Shown here piece by piece: positions 22,661 to 34,470 of a stretch of DNA of 64,000 bases (within the stretch, counting starts at the first letter, position 1; each line of letters opens with the position of its first letter). The DNA is taken from assembly GCA_035048815.1 (NCBI GenBank), contig JAUCBN010000046.1, positions 10,208,999 through 10,272,998 on the forward strand. The letters are read 5' to 3'. The translations under genes were made by a program, and so were the position numbers. The DNA is from Abelmoschus esculentus (lineage: Eukaryota; Streptophyta; Magnoliopsida; Malvales; Malvaceae). The notes under the pieces are model-generated. The model did not search any database and was not told the DNA's origin. It saw only the letters and a program-made list of their open reading frames with translations.

Positions 22661-23560
22661 TGATGGTATTCTTTGAGATCCTTAGCTTCGATAATGATAG
22701 TATTCTTTGAGTCCCATGACTCGGGAAGGAGAAATTATATCGTGGGTAAGTCTCACCACATCATCCGTGAGACCAACCACTAAAAATCACCCATATCATC
22801 ATTTTTTCTATGTCATATATTTTCCAAAGTGAATCTTCACTCATATTTATTGTTAATTCATTTTAAAAACAGTTTTTTTAATCGAAGATTCACTTTGAAA
22901 AATATATGACATGGAAAAATGATGATATGGATGAATTTTAATGGTTGGTCCCATGGACACATGGTGGGACTTACCCATGATATAATTTCTCCTCGGGAAG
23001 GGAATAAATAAGCTTTTGAGCAAGCTTTCTTCTGGAATAATTTTTTCGTAGCCTTTAAGTCCATTGGTGATGGTGGAGAATCAATCAAACATCTTTGAAT
23101 TGTCTTCTTCCAGATCTATCTTGAAGTTTTCATACTTTAGGTTGTGGATTCCAATCTTGGTTTCCTTCACATCATTTGTCCCATTGTATGTAACTACTAG
23201 CTTGTCCCAAACTTCCTTGGCACTTTCACAATAGGGGATATTTTCTCATGATGTTGGGATGGAATACACAAAAGAGAATGTGCAAAGTCATGCAACTAAG
23301 CTCCCTCTTCTTTCGATCTTCTACGCTCTATTCTGCCTTACTTCCTTGTGGCACAAATGGTCTATCTTCAACTATATCCCAGATTTTGTAATCTCTATAT
23401 TTAATGAAGTACATCATCTTTGTCTTCCAATGGAGATAGATGGACCCGTCAAATAATGGTGGCTTGTCAATGGAAAGCGTCATATATCATCAGTTGATAG
23501 ATAATTAGTCGAGCTTTCTAGATTGTCTCAATAGAATATTAATCCTTTTTGATAGAGCCT
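22660..23560 (-). pseudogene. SIRE-like copia gag remnant (5' part), split by a MITE
   Basis: Minus-strand pieces read, from 23500 downwards, KPPLFDGSIYLHWKTKMMYF, IWDIVEDRPFVPQG, then KEVWDKLVVTYNGT..VKETKIG, matching the UBN2-type gag of SIRE elements. The part after the MITE (below 22720) continues ESWDSKNTIIIEAKDLK, so the conserved SLPESW box is the MITE target. Stops and a frameshift near 23260 show decay. It follows a primer site at about 23565 and LTR at 23585-24283. Confidence 0.7.
22729..22991. mobile_element. 263-bp palindromic MITE with 9-bp TSD (MULE-type)
   Basis: Termini GAGAAATTATAT at 22729 and ATATAATTTCTC at 22991. The arms match along most of their length (for example ATGTCATATATTTTCCAAAG in the left arm and its complement in the right). 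It is flanked by the perfect duplication CTCGGGAAG at 22720-22728 and 22992-23000. Nine-base duplications with long inverted arms are typical of Mutator-like elements. The last bases of the terminus overlap in sequence with the duplication, so the boundary could shift by one or two bases. Confidence 0.85.
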
Positions 23561-23582
23561 CGCTTTGATACCGATTTTTAGG
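23558..23582 (-). promoter_or_regulatory. Primer binding site (tRNA-iMet type)
   Basis: The minus strand reads ATCGGTATCAAAGCGAGG directly after the LTR end; TGGTATCAGAGC is the usual copia site complementary to initiator tRNA-Met. Two transitions separate it from the consensus. Confidence 0.65.
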
Positions 23583-23584
23583 CT

Positions 23585-24283
23585 TGATGCACAACCGATT
23601 AAACTTTTCAAAGTGATGGAGAAATGATAATTTGGGTTTTTATGAGGAAACAAAAATATAGAAAATTTAGACACAATGATTTATATTGGTTCGACCTTTG
23701 AACAAGCACCTACATCTACTAACTTAGCTTCCCACTAAGGATTTCACAAATTCACTAAGAATTTCGTCCTTTTGAGGCTAAAGGGATAATCTTACAAATA
23801 GATTCTATCCTCGAATCTAGCATCCAAAGTTCACAACGCGAACTTTGGGAAACCTCTCAAACAAAGAAACTCAAGAAAACTTATAATCCTTCTAACAAGG
23901 TGTATGTTTGCAATCTATGCTCTCACTCAATCCTAATACAATTGAGTATACATATACATTAAGCTCACAAATGTTTTTGTCTACCTAAGAATGAGAATTA
24001 TACTCTAAGACATTTCTTTGATCATAATGTTGTTATAATTGAAGTATTAGCCTTCTCTTGATGCTTGAGACTTCTTTTTATCATCTCAATTAAGCTTCTA
24101 GCCATTGATGACCATTGAGATTGCTTTGGAGCCATTTGGCGCTGATTTTTAGGCCAATTTTTGCTTCTGGTGTTAGTGGTATCGAAACACGTAAGAGTTG
24201 TTTCGATACTTCCTTTTTGGGAAATAGCCATTGGATCTGCATTTAATAACTAGTATCGAGACACCTTGTAAAAGTATCAATAC
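23585..24283 (-). mobile_element. SIRE-like 5' LTR, truncated
   Basis: Collinear with 10604-11325 (same order: 'GTGATGGAGAA', 'GGGATAA(C/T)CTTACAA', 'CACAA..CGAACTTTGGGAA', then two decamer pairs). Its U3 is cut off after two decamer pairs at 24283, where copia RNase H sequence of another element begins. Since the primer site and gag follow to the left, this is a 5' LTR on the minus strand. Confidence 0.75.
24179..24280 (-). repeat. Paired-decamer array 4 (truncated)
   Basis: Two pairs, GTATCGAAAC/GTTTCGATAC and GTATCGAGAC/GTATCAATAC, each with 21-bp start-to-start spacing. The array is cut by the LTR truncation. Confidence 0.8.
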
Positions 24284-27165
24284 TCTGCACTGCTTTGAGA
24301 TAAAACTACTTGCTTCTTGCTTCTCTAAGTCACCAAATTACCCCAAACATATGTACAATAGCCACTAATCGACCTCCTATCAGTTAACTCTCTTGACCAA
24401 CTTGCATCTGTATAAACTTTTACAGTTCTGTCTTGATTTTTTCTGAATATGAGTCTAACTCCAGGTGTAAACTTTAAGAATCTTAGAATTTTGTTCATAG
24501 CTTCCATATAGTCCTCTCTAGGGTCACTCATGTGCTAGCTGACAATGCTAACTGAATATGCAATATATGGTCTAGTGAGAGAAAGATAGATTAACTTCAA
24601 ACCTGATTCCATTGGAGTTTCAACTGGTTTACAACCAAGCTTTCTTGTTTCTATAAGGAGATCTAGTACATATTTTCGTTGATTTATAATCAATCCTTCT
24701 TCTGATCTTGCAACTTTCATACCTAAAAAGTATCTCATATTCCCTAAGTCTTTGGTTTCAAATTCTTTTGCAAGATCTTTAAATTCTCTATTTTTTCTAC
24801 ATCATTGCCAGTTATAATAATGTCACCCACATAGACTATTAGGAGAGTCATCTTACCTCTTGATCCAATACTTTTGAATAGAGTGTGGTCTGCATGGCTT
24901 TATTTAAAACCATTCTTGATCACTATTTTAGCAAATTGATCAAACCATGCTCGGGGAGACTTTTTTAAACCATATATAGATTTGTTGAGTTTACACATAG
25001 TTTTCTTAGTGACCTTTCCTTCTAATCCTGGTAGAATTTTCATGTAAACATCTTCCTCAAGGTTCCTATTCAAAAAGGCATTTTTTATATCCAATTGATG
25101 AAATTTTCAGTTCATGTTGACAACTACTGATAATAGGATTCTGATGATATTTAATTTTGCAACTGGTGCAAAAGACTCTTGGTAGTCAATTCCATAGGTC
25201 TGAGAGAAACTTTTAGCAACTAATCTTGCCTTGTATCTTTTTATACTTCTATCCGAATGATATTTTATTGTGAATATCCATCTGCATCCAATAATTTTCT
25301 TCCCATCTGGTAGTTCTGTCAGATTTCATGTATTATTCTTTTGCAAAGATTTTATTTTCTCTTCTATTGTTTTTTTCCATTCTGGATATTGAAAGGCCTT
25401 TGTCATAGTTCTTGGGATTTTCTCACAGTTGATACTGGCAGTGAAGGCCCTGAAATTGGGTTGTAATTTCTCATATGCAACATACTTATTTATAGGATAC
25501 ATAATGCATTTTCTTACCCCTTTCCTAATCTCTATAGGAAAATTATCAAGGTTACCAATATCAGTTTCTTAGAACTCATCATTCTCTTCTATTTTAGTGT
25601 CAGCAGGATTCAAATCTGTTTCTTGATCAATTCTAGGATGGTTAATTTCTTCAGTAGAAGCTTTCTGTCTTCTTGAGTACACAATGAGTTATTTCAGTTG
25701 GGTTAGACTGGTTTCAGGATCACTATTAGGTGTAATTTTTTTAGTAGAATGAGTGTTGCATGGGCTAGTTTGGTGGGAAAAGGTGAAGGATATATTATAC
25801 GAATTTTTTAGGTTATTTCCATTATCTTACTTAGTTGTTTGGATAGTTGGTTGAGGAAATTCAACAATAGGTACCGATAAACTGGATTGCAAGTTTGGAC
25901 TGATTTGAGCATGATTAAATTTCAAAGAATTCTCCCCCTGAATTTCTGTCTTGGAGAAGTATAGTGTAGCATCAAAAAAAGTGACATCAAATGATATATA
26001 AGTTCTTTTTGTGGATGGGGAATAACACTTGTAACCCTTTTGGCTTCAAGAATAGCCTAAGAATACACATTTTAAGGATCTAGGATCTAATTTACCTCTG
26101 TTATTGTTGTGAATGTAAATAAAGGCAGTACATCCAAACACCTTAAGAGAAAGACTCGAAATCAAAGGTTTAAAGTGAGGAAACTGATGGAACAAAACCT
26201 CAGATGTAATTTTAAATCCTAAGGTCTTACTAGGCATTCTATTGATGAGATAAGTTGATGTAAGAAGAGCTTCCCCCAAAGATGCTTAGGTGCATTAGTA
26301 GTGAATATAAGAGATCTTGTAATCTCGAGAAGATACCTATTTTTTCTTTCTGTTACCCTGTTTTGTTGAGGTATATTAACACAAGAAGTAAGGTGAACAA
26401 TTCCTTTTTCTTTAAAGAAATAACCTAGAGATTTACTCATATATTCACTTTCATTTTCACTTTTAAGGATTTTGATTTTTGTATCAAATTGGGTCTCAAT
26501 TTTCTGGTAAAAATTCCTGAAGATAGACTCTACTTCTGATTTTTCTTTCATTAGGAAAACCCATGTTGTCCTAGAATAGTCATATATAAACGAGACAAAC
26601 CACTTATACCCATAAAGACTCTTGACAGAAGCTGGACCCCATGTCTCTATGAATAGTGGAAAAAGGTTTTGTTGGCTCAAATTTTGTTGCAATATAGGAT
26701 TTTCGAGTATGTTTGGCTAGTTGAAAATTTTCACAGAAAAATAAAGAGGGATCTTTATTGGTAAATAAATGTGGCAACATTTTGGAAAGATAGAAAAACT
26801 AGGATGACCTAATTTGTAGTGCCATAAAATTTTTTATCATTCTTTATGTTTAGAGATAAAATTTGTTTCCTAAGTTCACTTGATGCTAAGTTTCTTTTCC
26901 TCTAAATATGTACAACCCTTTATCCATCCTAGCATTGTCAATCACCTTCTTCGAATCTTGTGCCTGAAAAATGCAACCACCAGCACCAAACTCAACATTA
27001 CAAATAGAATCCTGAATTAACTTGCTGACTGATAGTAAATTGCATGCAAGTTTAGGGACATAAAGAACATTTTGAAGGATCATATTGTTGTTTAATGTAA
27101 TAGAACCACTCCCTTTTACTGAAGTAAGCTTAATGTAGGAATGTTTTGAAAGTCATGACCTTATG
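24283..27165 (-). pseudogene. Ty1-copia pol remnant (pre-integrase, integrase, RT, RNase H)
   Basis: Minus strand, 5' to 3'. At 27083-26886 a GAG-pre-integrase piece has VLYVPKLACNLLSVSKL. At 26692-26219 the integrase core has the D of FIYDYSRTTWVFLMK and E of RVTERKN, followed by the MPSKTLGF box (26279-26046). RT starts near 25094 with MDIKNAFLN and CKLNKSIYGLKKSPRAWF, the catalytic box reads YVGD (about 24826-24837), and MRYFLGMKVARSEEG follows (24738). RNase H begins VKVYTDASWS (24430) and breaks off after the SSAE box at 24283. The GNLVT..SKKQ arrangement suggests an Ivana/Oryco-like lineage, which I hold loosely. Many stops and the Asp to Gly change make it dead. No LTRs remain. Confidence 0.85.
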
Positions 27166-27762
27166 TAGAAATTAGGTTATGATGCTTTTATCCAGGATGA
27201 TATGTTTTGATTAGTCGAGATAATGGTAGCCTTGTAACTTGGAGTTGAATTGCCTATTAGTATACCTTTAGTTATAATAAAGTTATATTGGATTTTGATT
27301 CTTGTTATCCCTATATGTGAATTTTAGTGTTGTTGATAATAAAGCATGACTATTTATGAGTTGAATCAATTGTTGCTAAGTTGCAATGTATCTAGTATGT
27401 TGTATATGATATGTGGATAACATGTATTTAGGACTAAAATTTAAGATGCAGACATGTAATGAACCTAATTAAAGATTGGTAACACGAATTTCATAAATAG
27501 TCCCTAAATTTTTGGAAAATTACATTTTGGTCCCTAAAGCATGTTTGTACGTTTTAGGAATCGTTCCTTATTTGTTTCTACTACATTTGAATATAATCTA
27601 TGCATGAAAATATAGGATCAAAATAAAGCATCTAGATAAGATAAAAAAAATAATCATTTAATTTTAGGTTGTTTATCGGTGTGAGTCTCCGGATTAGCCT
27701 CGGTATTCCCCTTGTAGCCCGTTCGATTCGGGTTGTGTCTAGACCGGGTCAAGGGGGTTATA
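27166..27762 (-). mobile_element. Gypsy LTR fragment
   Basis: The right end reads ACCGGGTCAAGGGGGTTATA (about 27743-27762), the complement of a TGTAACCCCCTTGACCCGG-type LTR start with one transition. Similar starts bound the 2.2-kb LTRs at 33078 and 44425. No coding content. The left limit is set by the end of copia sequence and is approximate. Confidence 0.45.
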
Positions 27763-27764
27763 AT

Positions 27765-28001
27765 GAGTCTTGTTTGTAACATTTATACCTCCTTAGCCTA
27801 GAAACGTGGAAAAAATTCATAGTTAATTTGAAAATTCTTAGTGATGAAGCTAAGATAATGAATATATAATTTGGTTAAAAATTTGAATCATTATAAAATC
27901 ATTGTTTCAATTTTTTCTTTTAACTACCCACTTCAAATTATCTAACCGAAAAGTTCTCCATCATTTGGCGATCAAAATAATTGAAGCATCGAACCTAACA
28001 A
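27765..28001 (+). mobile_element. 3' piece of a SIRE-like 5' LTR
   Basis: Ends GAACCTAACA at about 28001, just before a primer site. It resembles the 3' part of the other SIRE-like LTRs (AAGTTCTCCATCA close to the end). The 5' part of the LTR is missing. Confidence 0.55.
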
Positions 28002-28020
28002 TTGATATCAAAGAGAGGCT
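28002..28020 (+). promoter_or_regulatory. Primer binding site (tRNA-iMet type)
   Basis: ATTGATATCAAAGAGAGG follows the LTR end; it is a decayed form of TTGGTATCAGAGC. Confidence 0.5.
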
Positions 28021-28079
28021 TAATCAAGAGGGATTAACATCCTGTTGAGACGATCCAGAAGCTCGATTAACATTCTTTC

Positions 28080-29275
28080 CAACCGGTGATCTATGATGCT
28101 ATCAATCGACAAGTGACCTTTCTTGAACGATAAAATTATGCCTATTGGAAAAATAAGTTGATTTACTTCATCAAGGAGAAAGACTTTCATCTTTGGGACA
28201 TTGTTGAAGATGAATCATTTATGCCAACACGAAGAAGGTAAGATTGGGATGCGAAAGATAAGAAGAAAATATAACTAAATTGTAAAGTGTTGTATATTCT
28301 TTTATGTACATTAGGCCTCGATGAATATGCAAAAGTCTCTTTTTATGATGATGCCAAGGAGGTTTGGGATAAACTTAAAGTAATTCATAAAATAAAAATA
28401 AGGTGAAAGATACAAAGGTTGGTTTACTCAATCTCGAATATAAAAAATTTAAGATGAACCCAAATAAAGACATCAATAGCATGTTGGACCATTTCCCCCG
28501 AATTGTCAATCAACTCAAAGGTCTTGGAGAAGAAATTTTGGAAGAAAAGCTCATTCTGAAGTTGATTTATTCACTTCCCGAATCATGGGATTTGAATAAG
28601 ACGATGATTATGGAAGCCAATGACTTAAGAAGCTCAAGTTTGATGAGCTTATGGGATCTCTTCTTATCCATGAGATGATGTCTAATCTCTTAAGAAAGGA
28701 GAAAGAAGAAGAAGAAAATCAAAGAGTAAGAAGTTGATATCAACATCATTACTCTTTAATCCTCCACAAGCCATAAAGAAGAATCTAATGAGGATAGTGA
28801 TGAAGATGAAGAGATAGTCTATCTCTTCAAGAAATTTACCAGATTCATGAAGAGCGAAATATACAAATCCAAGCATGAATCAAGAAGAAGATGAAAGATC
28901 CTCCCATGAACCATAATTTTAAGAAGTCAAAGTACACCAAATATGATTACCCTTGTTACAAAAAATGGATCATCATCAAAGAAAGCACGTGACAACATAG
29001 AGTGATGAAGACTCCACCAATGAAGAAATGGTAACCCACTTATGCTTTATGGGCCTTAATGATGGGAGGTAATTTCTAAATCATATTGATCAAATTTAAA
29101 TTCATATGCATTTGATGAGTTACAAGAAGCCTATGATGTATTATTTTTTGAGTTAAAGAACTCATTTTCGAAAACTAAAAAAGTTGATTTAAAAACTAAA
29201 AACCAAAAATGATTTGTTTGTGAAACCCAATTTAGAATTTCAAGCAAAAATAAAGTATTTTGAATTAAAGTTGAG
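28080..29275 (+). pseudogene. SIRE-like copia gag remnant (plus strand)
   Basis: Shifting frames give YAYWKNKLIYFIKEKDFHLW, then DDAKEVWDKLK, then a 91-residue open piece (28403-28678) with the SLPESWD box. After that come an acidic-basic linker, a degenerate zinc-knuckle start (CYKK), and THLCFMGL followed by a helical region with ELKNSFSKTKK. This is the order of SIRE gag. Frameshifts near 28400, 28680 and beyond make it non-functional. It is cut at about 29275 and joined to an LTR fragment in the opposite orientation. Confidence 0.7.
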
Positions 29276-29784
29276 GGCCTTTTTATCCTCTAAATGAGTT
29301 CATAGTCGTTGGTGATTGTTGGGATGATTTAAAGCCAATGAAGATCAATTTTCAACTAAATCTGCACTTTTGCAGCAAAGGATATCGATACTCGTAAAAG
29401 GGTATCGATACCTATGAGGTCGATATTTGTTTCTGTCTAGGGCTATCGATACCTATGAAGTCTATATCAATCCCATCCTAGGAGTATCTATACTGCTAGG
29501 AAAATATCAATACTTTAACTCGGTTTTGGAAAATTAGTTTGCAAAAGGTATCGATAGTAGACAAATAAGTATTGATACTGGCTTGTTAGTAACAATATCA
29601 AAGATTGGGTATCGATATCAGGGTTCTGTTCTCGATATTATGAACCTATAAAAATGTGTTTTAACTAAAAAACATTCCAAAATTATTTCAACATATTTCT
29701 CAAGTTTTTTTGACTTAAAATTAATTTTACAATATTTTTAATTTAGTTCAATTTTTTTTATTATATCAAAATAAATATTTAACA
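29275..29784 (-). mobile_element. 5' half of a SIRE-like LTR, inverted relative to the adjacent gag
   Basis: Collinear with 11105-11736: 'TTTTATCMTC..AATGAG', 'CATTGGTGA(C/T)', decamer array, then 'TTATATCAAAATA' and a terminus AACA at 29784 (complement TGTTAAATATT). It is therefore the U3 side of a minus-oriented LTR abutting a plus-oriented gag. Confidence 0.65.
29380..29640 (-). repeat. Paired-decamer array 5
   Basis: About five pairs in which the core is closer to a perfect palindrome (GTATCGATAC). Spacings I counted are 20, 21, 20, 21 and 21 bp. Same design as the other arrays although the LTR is a diverged subfamily. Confidence 0.75.
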
Positions 29785-30039
29785 CATGTCCAAGAAGCAT
29801 TTTAACATGAAAAGGCCAAAAATAAGTCACCATTTGTGAAGTAAAGTCCTCTCAAGATCTTGGCTAACAAGGAGTTTTGGTCATTAAAAACCCTTCATGT
29901 TTTCTTTGCAATGAGGGACTTACTGAAATAAAATAAGGTCTCTAAATTTAACCCCTCTTTTCATTTATGGGTTTATACATTTTCAAGTAACTCGATGGAT
30001 TTAACTCTTTGGTTCAATTGAATTACTCGGTCAAAAAAA
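29785..30039. other. Flank between SIRE-like fragment and gypsy element
   Basis: No certain assignment. A short lysine-rich frame may be more decayed copia sequence. Confidence 0.3.
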
Positions 30040-30985
30040 TGTAACCCCTAATTTTAACCTAATTTCTCATATTAAAACTTCGGGATTGTGTTAAGAAAAC
30101 TTGTCTTCACAAGTTAGGGTTCAAACGAACAAAATATAATATCTGTTAAATCATCAAAACCAGGAATATCTGAAATATTGAAACATAACATTCATTACAG
30201 TCTGAAGGTTCAACCCAAATTCAAAATAAACATTAAAATCTTGAAAACTGAATAAAAATCCAATACGTAAAGTCCAAAGTCCATTACAAGAATAAATATC
30301 TTAAATAAATCTGAAATCTATAAAAACATACATAGAAAGTTCTAAAATAATATTCCTCCAAGTACCGTAGCTTAAGTCTGAGAATTTGAAACAAAGACTA
30401 AATGGGTGTAAGCTAGGGAGCTTAGTGTGTCTCTAGTGTGCAAATATAGCATAATCACAACAATCCGAATATCATACACATGTAATATGTAATCAAATAT
30501 ATCAACAAGACAGAGATGTCATAAAATGGCAAAAACATATAATGCAATATCTAAATGTCAAACATCCATCACCAACACCATCTGAAGAGTAGGTTCCACT
30601 AAACCACTTCAACTCCAATGTCACCATCTAAAGTGGAAACTCAAACCGAAGGTGGAGGCACTAATCCGAAGTGGAAACTCAACCTAATGGTGGAAAAACT
30701 AATCCGAAGTGATAATCACCTGAAGGTGATATCACTGAACTTCTCAGAACAAAATATCCCAACCCAATGAAATGTCATGATCCAATATCTAAGTCTGAAT
30801 GCATACCTTATAATCAACAGTGACATGTATAATAATTCCGATTTTTTTATAAATTTTGAATCAAATATATATGTATATATAAAACACAAAATATGACATG
30901 ACATCATACAATTTAAATTCAAAAATGAAAGAATCTAACTAGTCAACATAGATACACATAAGCAATAAAATCTACAAACATAAGT

Positions 30986-33034
30986 TGTAACCCCTAATTT
31001 TAACCTAATTACTTAGATTAAAAGTTAGGGTTTATGCTACGAAAACTTCTTTCTCAAGTTAGGTTTTAACGAAATAATACTAAAATTTTTGATAAAATTG
31101 TTAACCGAAAAACTGAAAATTAAGATTTAAAATAATTGAAGGTTTAACCCATATTTATAATAACATTAACAATTCTGAAATCTGAATAAAAGACTAAAAT
31201 AAAAGTCCATAAAAAAGTCCAAGTCTAGTACAACATAAAATAATAACCAAATACAATGAATTAAATCTAGAGTCTGAAACAGTAAAACATACGAAATTGG
31301 CCTGATTCAGAATCCTCCAAGTACCATACGTAGCCTAGGTCTGAGAATCTGCAATAGAAACTGAGAGGGTGTAAGTTGGGGAGCCTAGTGTGTCTCTAGT
31401 GTGTAGATAAACAGGATCACAAGACAGAATAAAACAGATGATGTAATGTATGCATGATATGCACCCAACTCCGAACACCATCAGAAGAGTAGGTTCCCCT
31501 GAACCACTCTAACTTCGTCACACCAACAGAAGTGGAAACTCGACTCGAAGGTGGAGCTACTGATCAGAAGTGATAATATCACTGAACTTCCCCATATACA
31601 TAATCCAACCAATGCAATGACATGAACAAATATAGAGTCAGAATGCGTGCCTTAAAATCTAACAAGAGGCATGCATGTTAATATCGGAATCAGATATGCA
31701 ATTATTTAACTCAGAGCATGGCAATATGAGAAATTTTAGTAAAAAACAGGGATGATGCAACCTACATGATCATAAAGGAATAACAGAATACACACACACA
31801 GAAGTAAACATAATTAACGGAAGAGGCACACCTGAAGCAAACCTCTCAACGTGGAGAATGACGTCTACTAGACTCGGCTCTAGCACTAGATCGAGCGGGT
31901 GTAGAACCAACGAGTAACCAAATATCAAACACACTACTATGTCACTATACTAGAAAGTACACGAGACAGAAATAAACTGAATAGTCACGTACGTGTCCCG
32001 AAGACTGATGAGCAGGTGGTCGTCTAAGAGGAGGAAGAGGAAGATGCTCAGGGTCTGAATCCACGTCACCTGAACCAAACGATAAACCAATTTTATATTC
32101 AGATAAAGACAACTTTAGATTAAAGTATTCGAACAAAAAGCCTAAATATGACACTTTAGGTTTGAATTTTGAAACACGGATTACGCCATAGAACTCAGGA
32201 CGTCGAAAAACATAAAGTGGGACTGAGTTGCAAAAAATTCAACGTTGATGTTAGCACTGGTCAATGTTAACGTTAGTAGTGATGTTAGCAGGGTTCGGGT
32301 CGGGTCGATCTCGGGTCGGGTCTTAGGTCGATTCATGGGTCAGCTTTTTCAGAAAATCTGGAAATTCCCAGAAATTCCTAGAAACCCGAAAACACCCATA
32401 TTCTTATCTTGTTCTGATTCGATACATTCGATACAATCCATCCCCTACATCCGATTCGAATTCCTTTAAACCATGATTCGATTCAAACCTTCTCTCAACT
32501 AAATTCAAACTAAACTCAAAACAAAACCCTCTCTTAACAGGATTTAAACTGAGACAACATCCCCTTTGTTTTCATATTCAAAAACGTTCCAGCACAACAG
32601 ACGTCAAAACTAGAAAAGCATAAACCGAAAGTGAGGAAAATGAAGACTTACCTTCACACCACAAACCACACCAACTGAAACGAAAACAGAGAGTTTTTAG
32701 GATGCAGATGGAATCGAAAAACAAATTGGTAGGAGTTGGAAACGGGAAAAGAATCTGATAAGCAAGATTATGAATGAAAGAAATAAAAGGAATTAATTTC
32801 CAAATAAAAACCGAAACGATATTTCAGGGTGATAACTGATATCAGAATAAAAAGGTAAAATCACCAGATAAGGGTTTTAAATTTTAAAACTCTCTAACAG
32901 TACCCTCAAAGCTTTTAGAAATTACAGATTGATCCCAAAATTCAAATTATGGTTGACTCAAAAAAATCCCCAATTTCTAGGGTTCGAATTAGGGATTTAG
33001 GGTTTAAAGATTGGGGAAATTTTGGGGTGTTACA
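30986..33034 (-). mobile_element. Solo LTR of the same gypsy family, nested in the 3' LTR of the element
   Basis: The plus strand reads TGTAACCCC at 30986 to GGGGTGTTACA at 33034 (2049 bp), flanked by TAAGT (30981-30985) and GAAGT (33035-33039), a 4/5 match. It is collinear with the interrupted host LTR: 30040-30985 plus 33035-33077 plus 35299-36345. The host sequence resumes after it with the expected next segment (GGGAGAGACACACC in the host, GGAAGAGGCACACC in the insert). Confidence 0.8.
32236..32350 (-). repeat. GTCAAYGTTRAC dyads with 'CGGGTCGGGTC' run
   Basis: Clustered 'CAACGTTGATGTTAGC' and 'GGTCAATGTTAACGTTAG' units followed by CGGGTCGGGTC repeats. Same position in the LTR as 35690-35830 and 44690-44760. 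GTCAA/TTGAC is the W-box core bound by WRKY factors (established knowledge); here the cores form dyads. Confidence 0.6.
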
Positions 33035-33659
33035 GAAGTATAGATAAAGTATCGGGAGAGACACACCCTAGGCAACTTGTAACACCCTTGACCTGGTGCC
33101 ACATTGGGCTACCGACCCAAAACCCGTATTTCAAAATTTCGACTTCAAGCCCATTTAAAATTGATTCAAGTCTAAATAAAACTATGACAATCTATTTGAT
33201 CCAAATTCAATGTGTAACATAAACCAAATAATTAAAATAGTAGGAGCTTCATTTAATAAAAACCATTTTAAAAGCATTTGACCCAAAATAAATAAGAGTT
33301 ACAAATTTACATTAGGGTTCAACAAGTACTAGCCCTCTACATCAAATATTTGTACTCTAACACTAAGTCAATGCTGAAATTCTAACCTTGATGGTGCTCC
33401 TCTGATATCCGACTTCACCTAACCTACGCACGAAAACATATTTCGAAACATTGAGCTACAAAAGCTCAGTGGGTACACCGTCGCTCAGCCAACATCAAGC
33501 ATATCATAAATAAAGTAAAATAAAACATGTAATATCATGCATGGTATGATGGATATACCATAGTTATTTAACACATGGCATAATGAGATGTATATTATCG
33601 CACACAGTATATATATGTCAAACCAAACCAAACATAAGGTAGTGAGGCCCGCGTCTACA

Positions 33660-33800
33660 CAACATCGGGATCCTACACTACGAGCAGGGTCGGGATCCCA
33701 TACTCAAGTATGAGAGCTGCATTCACACAGCATCGGGATCCTACATCCAGTATTTGAGTCCTACGTCCACACAGCATAATGATCTTACAAATCCCATGCT
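33660..33800 (+). repeat. Degenerate 'CATCGGGATCCTACA' repeats in the 2.2-kb LTR
   Basis: Three to four diverged units of about 35-45 bp containing GGGATCCTACA or GGGATCCCATA, with CACAGCATCGG. The other copy (43680-43860) has units on 'GGAATGT(T)ACAT' at the same place, so this is a fast-changing subrepeat region. Confidence 0.6.
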
Positions 33801-34186
33801 AGGAATGCTACATCGAGCATCATCGAATGAGGTAAACCTTCATTCAGAAATAGTCTTCAATACATTACCCAGAATATTACATCGGATGGCCTTCTTTGTG
33901 TTGCAACACTATTTTGAATATTTGGATTTCCATCACACAATGACTCAACCATACAAATGATCCACCTAGGATCTTCACATCAAAACATGCTTTGACTAAG
34001 CCAAAAAACGAGACTCGAACATTTAACATTACATTGAAGTCATTATCACTAAAACCAAGTTTTAATATTTATCTTGTGGCTTAATTAACCCATTGGAACC
34101 TTTATCATAAATTATAAAAACCCCAAGCTCATCCCTTAAAGACTTGGGAAAAATTGTCCAAGGGTTTCTATAAACCCATATGAGGT

Positions 34187-34470
34187 ATCAAAATTCCCCT
34201 ATATCGATAAACATTCAAAGAGGGTATTGAAACACCCTGGTATCGATACATCACCTTGGCGCATCGGTATGCGTGACCCTTTCAAAATTGACCTAAAAGA
34301 AGCTTACCCGTTTCAATACACCCTATATGGGGTATCGAAACGATTTGACACTAGAAGGTTTGGTATCGAAATGCCCACCTAGGGATATCGATACGATTTG
34401 CTACTAAGCCTTTGTTTCCTCTCTACGGTATCGATACACGATCTCCTAGTATCGATACGCCTGTAGGAAA
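34187..34470 (+). repeat. Paired-decamer array 6, in a gypsy LTR
   Basis: GTTTCAATAC/GTATCGAAAC (22 bp apart), GTATCGAAAT/ATATCGATAC (22), GTATCGATAC/GTATCGATAC (21, near 34428) and a weaker pair at 21 bp. Same core and same spacing as in the SIRE-like LTRs, though this LTR otherwise has no visible similarity to them. Confidence 0.8.

Noticed and set aside
32405..32440. TTCGATAC repeated twice in the gypsy LTR
   Set aside because: Two short copies 10 bp apart within a simple ATTCGATAC stretch; does not follow the pair rule.
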